A stretch of DNA of 64,000 nucleotides. Source: Phanerodontia chrysosporium. Lineage: Eukaryota; Basidiomycota; Agaricomycetes; Polyporales; Phanerochaetaceae. The position numbers were made by a program, and so were the translations under genes. The stretch spans positions 558,001-622,000 of the forward strand of contig MJGA01000010.1 of assembly GCA_001910725.1 (NCBI GenBank), read 5' to 3'. The notes below the pieces were generated by a model. That model worked only from the letters and a program-made list of their open reading frames with translations, had not been told where the DNA came from and made no database searches. How positions within the stretch are numbered: the first letter of the stretch is position 1; each line of letters opens with the position of its first letter. Shown in pieces: positions 52,231 to 62,162 of this stretch.

Positions 52231-55089
52231 ATGCCTATGCATCGCCGAGGGCCTGCGCACACGCCAAGCATGTGCCAACTCACTGCACTCAGGGTAGTCC
52301 GCAAGGGGCCCTTTAGACGGGTCAGCAATCCCTGCGCGCGGTCCAAGTCCTGGTGGACGGCGGAGTGCACGGTGCACCACGAAGCTTTCAGGGCCTGCCA
52401 GAGGCGTATGAGAGCGCTCAAGCGCGAGCGTGACGCGGTGTACCGCGCCGAGCGGGAAGGCGTCCCCTTGGACGATGGGGCCGCTGTCGTGCAGCGGACC
52501 ACCGCAGGCATCCTCGCTCTGCAGGCCGAGTGCGAGCTCATCCAGGGCCGCAAGCGCGGCGCGATGCGCCGCGCCAAACGCGCCTTCTTCGACGGCCAGA
52601 TTGCGCGAATGGACTCGCGGCGGATCTGGGACGCGGTGCCCTGGACGCAGCCGCGGCGGCAGGCTGCCAACATGGCCCTCCGAGCTGCTGACGGGGAGCC
52701 GGTTGTTGACCCTGACGGCCTCGCTGCGCTCCTTCAGGAGCAGTTCACGCCGTCCGAGGCGCACGGTGTGGACTCCACCTTCCTTGATGACATGGGGACC
52801 CGCGCACCCCTGGGCCGTGCCGGGTTCAGTGGCACGCAGGTTGCGGAGGCGCTCCGGGCGTCCAGCAACTCCTCTGCCCCCGGCCCCGACGGCGTCGGAT
52901 GGTTTTGGCTGAAACGCATCATCCGCGATGACAACGCCCGATTCAACGATGACGGCACCCTGGCATGCGCAGCTGTCCCTCTCCTCTCGCGCGTCGCTGC
53001 GTTGTTCGAGGCTTGTATACGGTGGCGCACCTTCCCCGCTCTCTTTAAGAGCTCCCACACCGTCGTCATCCCCAAACCTGGCAAGCCTGACTACTCTGTC
53101 CCCAAGGCCTACCGGCCCATTGTGCTGCTCAACTGCATTGGAAAGTTGATGGAGAAAGTGCTCGCTCGCCAGATGCAGGCCCTGGCGCAGGCCGCTGGCG
53201 TCATGCACCCGGCTCAATTTGGTGGCACGATGCAGCACAGCACGACGGACGCCGGCGTGAGCCTCGTCCACCTTGTCACGGAAGCTTGGAACCAGGGGAT
53301 GGAAAGCGCGGCGGTCCTCGTCGACGTCGCGCAGTTCTACCCGTCCATTAACCACACCATGATGTGCGGCATCCTGCGGCGGCAGGGCTTTAGCTCTTTC
53401 CTGGTGGACTTCTTCGAAGACTACCTTCGCGGCCGCGATACCACGTTTCTCTTCAACGGCGTGCGCACCTCCCCGGCCGCATTGCGAACCGGGGTGGGGC
53501 AGGGATCTGCACTGTCCCCCGTGCTGGCCAACCTCTACCTGGCCCCGGTTATCCGCGTCGTCGAGAAGGAGCTCAACGACCAGTTCCCCGGAGTCACGCT
53601 CCAGTTCTACGTCGATGACGGCCTCATTCATGTCTTCTCCCGAAAGAGTGAGGTGCCCGCCCACCGCACCGTGGCAGAAGTGAATGCTGAGAAGCTCGAG
53701 TACGCCGTGGCGGCCCTCACCCGCACACTTGCTCGGGTGGGCCTATCCATTGAGGCTTCCAAGACGGAACTCATCTACTTCCGGCGGGGCCGCAAGGCGT
53801 GGAGGACTCGCCCCGGTGATAACCCCCTTGGGCCACCGGTCACAGTTCACACCCCTGGATGCGAAGCCGTTGTCTGGCCGAAGTCACTCGTCCGATATCT
53901 GGGATTTTTCCTTGACTCGAAGCTCACATTCCGCGTGCACATCAAGCATTACTGCGTTAAGGCGTGCAGCACCGTGACGAGCTTGCGTATGCTCGGCAAC
54001 TCTGTGCGAGGCATGACTCCGCAGGACAAGCGGCGGCTCTACATCGCGAACGTCTTGCCTGTCATGTGTTATGGAGCCCAGCTGTGGTGGGACCCCAAGT
54101 GGTCCCGCAAGAAGTATGCAGCGTCCGAGATGCAAAAAGCCCAGTCGCGCGCGGCACGCTGGATATGCGGAGCCTTCCGCACCACGCCGATCGGCGCGCT
54201 GGACATGTTCGCGGGGTTACTGCCCATCCGCGAGCAGGTCAACAAGCTTATGCACCGTGCGTGCCTACGCGTGCATACCCTGCACCTCGGCCACCCTCTC
54301 CGCGCGTACCTCCCTGAGATCTGGACGCCGAATGTCCACAACCTGGACCCGCAGATATACCTGCGTAACCGGCACCGCACGCGGTTCGACCGCGGCCTCA
54401 TGCAGGGGCCAGTCGACCTCCAGCCGCACCGCCCGCCCCCAAGGGCACACCACCGTCCGTCCCCGCTGACGTGGATACATCACACGCTCCCGACCTGCGA
54501 CGAGCGGTTCAACGCCATCAGTGCCATAGCGCTGCCGGGCTCCCGCCCATTTGACCGCTTTGGGGACAATGGACAGCTCACCCTGCACTTCATCCGTCCC
54601 GAAGACCGCGCGGCCATCCCGTCCAAGAGTACGTCGGATCCTGCATTTGTGGCATGGTTTAATGACGTCTATGCCCCAGCGGCCACTGCGGCCATGCAGG
54701 ACCCTTTGTCCCTCACGCTGGTCACCGACGGATTGGCACGCGACGCCCCCCGCACTGCAGCGGCGGCCCCCGGTGCACCCGTTACTACTCCGCGCGCGAC
54801 GGGCGCCGCGTGGGCCGTGTGGCGGCCGCCGGCCCCCTCCACTCCTCTCGTCGAAGGAAGTCGCGCGTGCGGGCGGGTCACTGTCTTCGACGCCGAAATG
54901 ATTGCGTTAAACCGCGGCACGAGCGCCCTCTTCAAGGAGTGGCTTGCCTGGGACAGCAGCCCCGAGGCCGCAACACAGCGCGCGCGGGACGACTTCTCGT
55001 TCACGTGGAACCTATTCGTTGACAACCTCGGCGCCGCGTCCTCCATCTTCGCATGCCGCAATGGGCCGTCTGCGATGCAGTCCGTTTTG
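52231..55089 (+). CDS. LINE ORF, part 1: reverse transcriptase and start of RNase H
   Basis: The first ATG of the frame is 52231 (the frame opens at 52156 with no earlier ATG). It starts in the linker that normally follows the endonuclease (RSKSWWTAEC), so no endonuclease domain precedes the RT. RT motifs follow in order: VVIPKPGKPDY, YRPIVLLNCIGKLMEK, AQFGG, VDVAQFYPSINH, GVGQGSALSPVLANLYL, the catalytic YVDDG, and EASKTELIYF. RNase H begins with VTDG and DAEMIAL and reaches FVDN before EB cuts it at 55089. Part 1 gives 953 codons. Confidence 0.9.
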
Positions 55090-55689
55090 TATCACAAAAA
55101 TGCGCTGCCCTAGCGCCTATACACCAAACCAACCAGCAATACTCACTGGCAAAGGTTTACTTGGACTACAAAGGGTGTAGCCAGGCTTGAAGACGAGGTA
55201 TAGAGGCTAGAGAGGTGAGATGCGATGAGATTGAAGCTGGGGAGGCACCCCCAGCCCTCAGGGTTTATATACATGTGCACCAGGTCCCCAGGGACCGGTG
55301 TTCAGGGTCCTAGCTATCTAATACCTACTACGCTATTGGCTAGTGCCCTACAGGCATTCCTACATTCTCCTACACGTTCCTAAATGTTCCTACGATGTCC
55401 CAGAAACCTCCAGAACGTTCCAGCACTGTCCGGACCTGTCCAGAGACCCCCAGGACTTTTTAGTCCATTCCGGAGTGTCTCGGCGCTTCCAGACCCTTGC
55501 CTGCTTCTAGACCTTCGACCATGTGACCCTGGGATACCGCACGTGTGCGCATCACGTGACCGCCGTATCACGTGACCGGCCCCGAGCCTAGGGCTGTCAC
55601 TCCAGCGCTTCTGCATGTCACAGTTCGGAGTAATCGCTTCTGTCACCTGCTGCCCCTAACCCTAAGGGTTGAGACGAAAAACTGTGACA
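55090..55689 (-). repeat. 3' LTR of EB
   Basis: Element sense TGTCACAG...TGTGATA, 600 bases, preceded by the polypurine run TTGGGGG (about 55693-55699). Confidence 0.92.
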
Positions 55690-55724
55690 TTACCCCCAAT
55701 TCTAGCTGAACCTCCTGGTGAAGC

Positions 55725-57641
55725 CTAAATACCAGTGGAGCCAAAACCATCGCTGCTGCGAATGGTTGAGTCGAGGCGAGAAACCGGAGTTGGTTCGGCG
55801 TAGGAGATTCTTTCGAGCACGAGTTGAGCGACACGATCACCCTTGTGGAATGTAAAGGTGTCGGGCGAGTTGTTGATGAGTAGAATTTTGAGCTCTCCTC
55901 GATAATCTCGGTCAATAACGCCTGCTCCTATGTCGATGCCTCCGAGGCTAAGGCCACTCCGTGGTGCGACTCGAGCGTAGGTACCTGGTGGGGTACACAT
56001 TCGAAGGCCAGTTGGCGCTAGCTTGCGATCATGGGGCTTGAGCGTAAGGTCTTCCGTGATGAAAAGATCCAACCCTGCGCTTTCTGGCGAGCCACGTGAG
56101 GGAAGTTTTGCATCCTTGTTCATGAGCTCGACCTCGAACTGGTCGTCTGCTCCCCAAGATTGGAGTAGCGCGAGTTCGCGCACGAAAAACTCATCCTCCT
56201 CGTCGTGGTGGCGTTGCAGAAGGGAAATTGCCTTTGGCGCATCTGGGTATTTCTTGTGGAATTGTTTGACCTTCGCCATAGCGTGCTTGAGATTGGGCAA
56301 GTATTCCCATGTGTCGCTATGCTCATCGTAGCCTCTCCACCGTACTCGGTACATAACACGGCCTTTAGAGTCTGGCTGTGCATCTACGATCTGCTCGACC
56401 TCGTACTCCTCGTCATCACCCACACGAATGGGTGGTAGGGGTTTGCGCGTGCGATTGGCAACCTCATCCTCGACGTGCTTCGTGAGCTTGCTTGCGTGGG
56501 AGACCGGGTGAATCTTCACATGGGCTGGTAACTTCAGCTTGAAGGTGACCGGTCCCAGCTGCTCTACGATCTCGTAAGGGCCTACTCGCTTTGGTGCCAG
56601 TTTCTTGGAGGGAACCCGAAGGTTCAGATCCTTTGCGTCAAGCCAAACACGGTCTCCGACCTTGAACAAGGGTTCTGATTTACCCTGGTCGTAGTACCAC
56701 TTCATTCGCTCTGCAGCCAGCACGAGCGCGGCTTTCGCCTGATCTTGGGCCTCCTGTCTAAGCTTCGTCCAGTCGTCCAGTTCTGACAACCTTGTAACAC
56801 GGTCCTGCTCTGGGAACATGCGTGGATGACGGCCATATTCGACGAAGAATGGCGAGTTCTTGGTGCTTTCATGCGCCTGGTTATTGTACGCAAACTCGGC
56901 AGAGGGCAAAAGGTACGCCCAGTCGTCCTGCCTGAAGCTTGTGTAGCAGCGCAGATACTGCTCCAATGACTGATTAACTCGCTCCGTCTGACCGTCCGCC
57001 TGAGGGTGAAACGCTGTAGTCATTGCTGACTTGATTCCCAAGAGTCTGCACCATTCCTGGAAGAGTTTTGCGGCGAACTGCGTTCCTCTATCCGAAATGA
57101 TCTGTCTGGGTAGGCCGTGCAAAGGCCAAATACGCTCATAGAGCAAATTTCCCAGATCCTTGGCTGAAAACTCCTTGGTGATGGGGAGGAAATGTGCTCG
57201 CTTGGTTAAGCGGCAAACGACTACGAAGATAGCGTTGTAACCGTCCGACTCAGGCAAGTCCGTGATCATATCGCATGAGATTATCTCCCAGGGTTCCGAC
57301 GGAATCTCGTTCGGTTGTAGCAGGCCAGCAGGCTTCTGGTTGACGTTTTTATGTGACTGGCAGACTTCGCAACCTGCGACGTACTTCTTGACGTAAACTG
57401 ACATTCCTGGCCACCAGTAGTTGCGCGACAGCAACTCCAACGTCTTCCATCGTCCAGGGTGTCCAGCCCCAGGGAAGTCGTGGTGTAACTTGAGTAGATC
57501 CGCCCTAATCTTGTCGTCCTTGGGCACATACACCTTGCCTCGGTGCAGTAGTAGCCCGTCCTCGAGGTGCCATTCCGCTAAGTCCTTCCCGAACTCTCTT
57601 GATCCTTTCTCGTGGTCCATAACACTTGATGACTCTGTCAT
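55725..57641 (-). CDS. EB integrase with chromodomain and C-terminal dUTPase
   Basis: 638 residues from an ATG at 57641. Order: H2C2 finger (FPGAGHPGRW...CEVCQSH), integrase core (ISCDMITDLP, IISDRGTQFAAK, DGQTERVNQSLEQY), a GPY-type module (KRVGPYEIVEQLG), a chromodomain (EEYEVEQIVDAQ, YRVRWRGYD, DTWEYLPNL), a charged linker, then a complete trimeric-type dUTPase: SPESAGLDL, APRSGLSLGG, GVIDRDYRGEL, GDRVAQLVLERI and SSDGFGSTG (motifs 1-5). dUTPase hydrolyses dUTP, lowering uracil incorporation during cDNA synthesis. All motif residues look intact. The fusion at the far C-terminus, after a chromodomain, differs from the retroviral positions of dUTPase. Confidence 0.93.
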   Translation of the reverse strand: MTESSSVMDHEKGSREFGKDLAEWHLEDGLLLHRGKVYVPKDDKIRADLLKLHHDFPGAGHPGRWKTLELLSRNYWWPGMSVYVKKYVAGCEVCQSHKNVNQKPAGLLQPNEIPSEPWEIISCDMITDLPESDGYNAIFVVVCRLTKRAHFLPITKEFSAKDLGNLLYERIWPLHGLPRQIISDRGTQFAAKLFQEWCRLLGIKSAMTTAFHPQADGQTERVNQSLEQYLRCYTSFRQDDWAYLLPSAEFAYNNQAHESTKNSPFFVEYGRHPRMFPEQDRVTRLSELDDWTKLRQEAQDQAKAALVLAAERMKWYYDQGKSEPLFKVGDRVWLDAKDLNLRVPSKKLAPKRVGPYEIVEQLGPVTFKLKLPAHVKIHPVSHASKLTKHVEDEVANRTRKPLPPIRVGDDEEYEVEQIVDAQPDSKGRVMYRVRWRGYDEHSDTWEYLPNLKHAMAKVKQFHKKYPDAPKAISLLQRHHDEEDEFFVRELALLQSWGADDQFEVELMNKDAKLPSRGSPESAGLDLFITEDLTLKPHDRKLAPTGLRMCTPPGTYARVAPRSGLSLGGIDIGAGVIDRDYRGELKILLINNSPDTFTFHKGDRVAQLVLERISYAEPTPVSRLDSTIRSSDGFGSTGI

Positions 57642-58415
57642 CCAACTGGGCTTGTATTGATCCTCTTGCTAGCCTCTTGCTAGTGTCCCTTATCACTGAA
57701 TGGCCAGATTGCCTTGGGCTCGTATCGTGGAAGATTCTGGCTTCTCAATGTGGTTTCCACGATTATGGCAATCTACCCCCAATTCAGGATATGGCCTCCT
57801 GGACATAGGATCAGCCCCTTCTCAGGCTAGTGCGTTCAGCTCCAATGTGTGTAGGCTGACTCCAAGAGTCTATGCATAGCCAATATAGGTAAAAAGCCCT
57901 TTTGACCCAACTGCTGCAGTCGCTCTCAACACCCTGAAGTATCTGGGATTATGCCCTGAATGCTAACTTCAACTAGGTGTTGCAAACATCTTCAGGCTGA
58001 GAGACACTGCCCTGTCACTTGCTCGGCAAGCAACCGAAAACTTCTGCTTCAGTACTTCGAAGCTAAGTTGTGGAGCCCTCCCCAAAGGTACCAGTACCTC
58101 GGTGCCTAGGGACCTGCACTATCTGACTAACTCGTCCAATAAATGGCACAACACTGGGCCTTCTGAGTAGTAATACTCGCCCTACTTTGGTTCTCAACAG
58201 TTGAGAGGTTCCAAAGTTCTGTCAGATAGCCGAAACTGAGGGGCACAACACTGGAATCCTTGATTCCTCCCTTCTGGCAGTTCAACTGCCGAAAACTGTG
58301 GCCAATCTGGGGTGGTGTAAGCGACAGTTAGAGTCTAAGCTCTGCTCTTTCCTCCTCGAAGTCCTAGTTCATCAGTTCTTCGGGTTCTGCTTATGCTGCC
58401 CATGCTCATTCCAGT
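57642..58415 (-). other. EB internal stretch replacing RT and RNase H
   Basis: About 770 bases between protease and integrase with no frame above about 60 codons and no RT motif. It contains small repeats (GGCACAACACTGG twice, near 58146 and 58232). A chromoviral RT-RNase H needs about 1.5 kb, so the segment was deleted or replaced. Confidence 0.7.
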
Positions 58416-58770
58416 CTATTTTTTGACTAGACCTCTTTGAGCAGCTAAGGCCGAGGAAATGTCCTTTCCACCCAGATCTGTAATGAGGTATGCTTGTCTG
58501 GAGACATGGTCCCCTACGGCTACGTCGAGCCAAGCATACTCCTCAATACTGCCACACTTGTTCCTGGAGCCATCTGCGTTGTAAACGCGTATCTCCCTGG
58601 CCAGCTGGTTCGTCTTTAGCTTATGCTTCTTGACGAAGCGATGGCTAATGAACACAGCATAGGCCCCTGAATCAACCAGCGCGGTAGTCTGCACTCTGAT
58701 TTCCTTACTCTGACTCAGTGTTACTGGAATGATAAAGCTCAAATGAAGGCCTTCCTCAATTCCAAAACAT
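58416..58770 (-). pseudogene. EB aspartic protease, frameshifted at its end
   Basis: The frame 58742-58416 has the active site ALVDSGAYAVFISHRF and continues to LITDLGGKDI, after which the usual ILGLSWL is found only in another frame (LGLSCSKRSSQKIDWNEH). One base is therefore missing near 58458, and the reading ends. It has no ATG. Confidence 0.75.
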
Positions 58771-58826
58771 GTTCAATTGAGTCAAGTGGGTAAAGGAAAT
58801 CGAAAACGGACCAGAGGTCATAACCT

Positions 58827-60407
58827 CTACATCAGTCCCTGCAGAAAATCCTCATCGTCTGAGAACACCACGCGGTTAATCTTCTGCGCCTTCTCCTTCG
58901 AAGACGACTTCTTCTTTTGCTTGGTCTTGGGGGTATCTTCTTCTTCTGAGCTATCCGAGCTCGACTCCTCGTCAGAGGCTACCTCCTGGAATCTCTCCGA
59001 GTCGCTGGCGTACACCTCGCGCACACTGTTCTTTGTGTGGCGAGAGCCCTTATCCTTCTCCTTTCCCTTTGAAGGCGAAGCCTTTGACGAACTGGCCACC
59101 GGTGCATTGGTGGTTTTACTCGACGATGTCGAAGAACCTGAGTTGTTCTTCTTCGATGGACACTCCTTGGCGATGTGGCCTTTGCCTCCACACTGAGCGC
59201 AGCAGCCTTTCTTCTTCGCCTCCTCGAACGACATGGCAACCTTCTGAACTTTGGCTGTCTTGCCTTTGCCCTGGGCTGAGCCCTTCTTCAAGGCGTCGAC
59301 ATCCATAGCGTCAGGGTCTTTCGACGACTGAGGCTGTCCAGAGAGTACGGTGCCCGTCAAGAGACGTTGATCCTGCAGAATCTCCTGAACATCCTTCAAC
59401 CAACCATCCCAGGTCGTAGCCCACTGAGCACGACCACGGGCTGCCAGTACATCGGCGGCGGCACGAGGGGTATGGGCATAGGCTTTGACCAACAGTTCCT
59501 CGTTGGAGAAGCCAGTTTGGCGAGCCAGCGAACGGAAACGAGCAGCAAACTCATTGAAAGTCTTCTCGTTCGTTCCTTTCTTGCTGACAAGCTGCTCAAA
59601 CTCTGCCCTTGCCCTGTCCTTCTTGTCGGTCTGTTGGAATCCTTTCTGGAGTTCGTTCACAAAGTTGGTCCAAGTACCAAGGGGCTTTGAGTCTGCCACC
59701 TTGTCGAAGTACTCTTGCATGACCTTCTTTGCTGAACCTCGCAGGTAAGTCATCGCCGTCTCTATCTTCTTTTCGTCGTCCATTACGCCACGGTGGCGCA
59801 ACCAGAGTGCCATCGACTCGAGCCAGTCATCCAGCTTACTAGCCTTATCACCATTAAAGGTGTCAGGCTCCTTCATGGTAGGGAACAAAGACTGAGACAA
59901 CCCAACGTTGCCTCCACTAGTGCCTTGCTGAACCAACACTTTCAAGCTCTCGTTCTCCTGCTTCAGCACCTGCATAGCGTTCTGCAAAACGCGATTTTGG
60001 TTCTGAGCCTCTGCTATCTGCGCAGACAAGTGCTGTCTAGTCTGCTCAAGAGTGTCTATCTGCTCCTGAAGTGTCTTGGCCTCAGTTTTGCGTTTGCGAA
60101 GGGCTTCCTTCAAGCGAAGGACTTCTGAACCCATTTCCGACCTTACTTGAGCTATTTCAGCCTTTACCCAGTTACCCAGGCTGTCAACGAGGGCCTTAAA
60201 GTCACCAGGAGTCAGTCCTTCCTGAGCGGCTTGTACCCATGACTGGCTGTACTCTTCGTAAGAGGTCGAAAGCGGCGCAGCGGCCAAAACTGGGGTAGGG
60301 CCTCCCTCAGCCATAGAGCCAAGTTCTAACGCTCCCCAAGGGTCCATGCCACTTGAACTCGAAGCAGAACGCAAACCAAAGTCAACAGGATTTGAATTGA
60401 GCGACAT
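58827..60407 (-). CDS. gag: EB Gag
   Basis: 526 residues. The ATG at 60407 is the first ATG of the inferred transcript. It has a long coiled coil (about residues 95-160, LKEALRKRKTEAKTLQEQI), a Ty3-type capsid (FNGDKASKLDDWLESM, WTNFVNELQKGFQ, NEKTFNEFAARFRSLA), a zinc knuckle CAQCGGKGHIAKEC and an acidic/serine C-terminal tail. Intact, and clearly different from family-A Gag. Confidence 0.92.
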   Translation of the reverse strand: MSLNSNPVDFGLRSASSSSGMDPWGALELGSMAEGGPTPVLAAAPLSTSYEEYSQSWVQAAQEGLTPGDFKALVDSLGNWVKAEIAQVRSEMGSEVLRLKEALRKRKTEAKTLQEQIDTLEQTRQHLSAQIAEAQNQNRVLQNAMQVLKQENESLKVLVQQGTSGGNVGLSQSLFPTMKEPDTFNGDKASKLDDWLESMALWLRHRGVMDDEKKIETAMTYLRGSAKKVMQEYFDKVADSKPLGTWTNFVNELQKGFQQTDKKDRARAEFEQLVSKKGTNEKTFNEFAARFRSLARQTGFSNEELLVKAYAHTPRAAADVLAARGRAQWATTWDGWLKDVQEILQDQRLLTGTVLSGQPQSSKDPDAMDVDALKKGSAQGKGKTAKVQKVAMSFEEAKKKGCCAQCGGKGHIAKECPSKKNNSGSSTSSSKTTNAPVASSSKASPSKGKEKDKGSRHTKNSVREVYASDSERFQEVASDEESSSDSSEEEDTPKTKQKKKSSSKEKAQKINRVVFSDDEDFLQGLM

Positions 60408-60436
60408 CTTGATTCAAAAACGCGCAGATACAAAAA

Positions 60437-61167
60437 CTAATCGAGGTTCTTCTCCAAAAACAACCAATCTTCACCCAACTCCTGAATCAGCTCCCTGCAA
60501 TGCTCAGCGAAGCGTGGCTTAAGCTCAGCGAAGCTATGTGCGCCTGCCTTCTTCAAATCCCTCGAAATCTTCTTCCACTCCCTCGTGGTGTACTCCTTCG
60601 TCTCGACGATGGTCTGAAGGTGTTTGCGAATGTTGTCGAACCTCTCCTTGAACAAGCCCAAGGTGTAGAGCTCGTGTTCAGTCAACCCAACTCGAAAACG
60701 CTGCTCGTCTAGCTTCTGAAAGAACGGACCCAAGTGGTTAAGGGCGCCGTTGAACTTTCGTCCGTAGTCGCGCAGCTGATGGACCTGAGTGTTGGTGTGA
60801 AAGCGAAGGTCTTTGGGAATGGGTTTGACTTCGATAGGGGGAGTAGGGGGAGGTTCAATACGTTCGATGAGGGGTAGAGGGGGAGGGGCGTTCGCGATGC
60901 GATCGAGTAGGCGGCGCTTGCGCTGTTCGTTGCGATAGTCTTCGAGCTGAAGCTGGTGCTTGAAGTCGTTCAAGTCTGCTTCACGAGCAAGCCTTTCACG
61001 ACGACCAGGGACAGGGGTGTAGGGTGTAGTGCGAGGTTTGTACGCAGGGCGCGGCTTCCCAACGTCTTTGAAGCGGTGGAGGTTCGAGATCTTGATGCGC
61101 TCAAGCAAGGGTTTGCCAGAGCTCTCGTCCTTAGCAAGGACAAAACGGTTCCTAGCAGCTTTAGGCA
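60437..61167 (-). CDS. EB ORF0, leader protein without its own AUG
   Basis: The frame is open from a TGA near 61256 down to 60437, without an ATG. A strong acceptor (branch GGCTGAC, then GTTTACTAG) precedes TGCCTAAAG at 61167. If joined to an exon ending in A, this gives ATGCCTAAAG and a protein of about 243 residues (MPKAARNRFVLAK...). Candidate donors with A before GT are CGA|GTAACC (61356/61355) and ACA|GTAATA (61277/61276). The protein has a basic N-terminus, a charged helix (NEQRKRRLLDRI), a Pro-rich spacer (APPPLPLIERIEPPPTPP) and a helical C-terminal domain. The layout parallels family-A ORF0, though sequence similarity beyond the start is weak. Unknown function. Confidence 0.65.
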
Positions 61168-61545
61168 CTAGTAAACACGGGTCAGCCTGTGTACACAAGC
61201 CAGAAAACTTCTCCACACAGGCAAAGCGCAAGGCTTTCCTGCCAGCCAACCCTCAACGAAGAGAAAGGGGTATTACTGTGGGTTTCCACGCCACACAGCT
61301 AAAACTGGTTGGACAGGGTATTACACCCTTAGTCCAGCACTACAACAGGGGTTACTCGTCCGCAGGCAAAGCCCTCTGAGGTGGGTTACACCACGTTCCC
61401 CTGTCTGTACCTAAAAAGGTACTATAGTGCCCACTTACGCCTGTGGATCGGCAGAAAACTGAACAAAGCGCAAAAGCACTTGTTCAAACAAGCCCCCAGA
61501 ACCCAAAGCAATAACCTAGGCCACCAAAGGTGGAGTAGGTTGGCT

Positions 61546-61556
61546 AGCTTCAATCT
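61546..61556 (-). promoter_or_regulatory. Self-priming primer-binding site of EB
   Basis: Two bases inside the 5' LTR the element strand reads AGATTGAAGCT, the exact complement of AGCTTCAATCT at 61707-61697, which lies about 30 bases downstream of a TATATAAA box. This marks both the RNA start and a Tf1-like self-priming mechanism. Confidence 0.82.
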
Positions 61557-61558
61557 TC

Positions 61559-62157
61559 TATCACAAAAATGCGCTGCCCTAGCGCCTATACACCAAACCA
61601 ACCAGCAATACTCACTGGCAAAGGTTTACTTGGACTACAAAGGGTGTAGCCAGGCTTGAAGACGAGGTATAGAGGCTAGAGAGGTGAGATGCGATGAGAT
61701 TGAAGCTGGGGAGGCACCCCCAGCCCTCAGGGTTTATATACATGTGCACCAGGTCCCCAGGGACCGGTGTTCAGGGTCCTAGCTATCTAATACCTACTAC
61801 GCTATTGGCTAGTGCCCTACAGGCATTCCTACATTCTCCTACACGTTCCTAAATGTTCCTACGATGTCCCAGAAACCTCCAGAACGTTCCAGCACTGTCC
61901 GGACCTGTCCAGAGACCCCAGGACTTTTTAGTCCATTCCGGAGTGTCTCGGCGCTTCCAGACCCTTGCCTGCTTCTAGACCTTCGACCATGTGACCCTGG
62001 GATACCGCACGTGTGCGCATCACGTGACCGCCGTATCACGTGACCGGCCCCGAGCCTAGGGCTGTCACTCCAGCGCTTCTGCATGTCACAGTTCGGAGTA
62101 ATCGCTTCTGTCACCTGCTGCCCCTAACCCTAAGGGTTGAGACGAAAAACTGTGACA
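61559..62157 (-). repeat. 5' LTR of EB
   Basis: 599 bases, TGTCACAG...TGTGATA in element sense. TATA box at about 61733-61740 (TGTATATAAACC on the element strand). Confidence 0.92.
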
Positions 62158-62162
62158 TTTTG

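Larger units (their letters stand above)
60408..61707 (-). promoter_or_regulatory. AUG-free leader of EB
   Basis: From the inferred RNA start (61707) to the Gag ATG at 60407 no ATG occurs on the element strand in any frame, over 1,300 bases. The next ATG upstream (61741-61743) lies beyond the TATA box. It is the same property as in family A. Confidence 0.9.
55090..62157 (-). mobile_element. EB: family-B Ty3/gypsy element lacking RT and RNase H, carrying a dUTPase
   Basis: LTRs 55090-55689 (600) and 61559-62157 (599) differ by essentially one base indel in a C-run. The TSD TTTTG lies at 55085-55089 and 62158-62162. On the minus strand: 5' LTR, self-priming site, AUG-free leader with ORF0, Gag, a protease scrap, about 770 non-coding bases where RT and RNase H should be, an integrase-chromodomain-dUTPase ORF, 3' LTR. 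It is non-autonomous yet a very recent insertion. Confidence 0.93.

Noticed and set aside
52207..53664. 485-codon minus-strand frame opposite the LINE RT
   Set aside because: Shadow of the real RT frame, which has all RT motifs; no domain in the antisense product.
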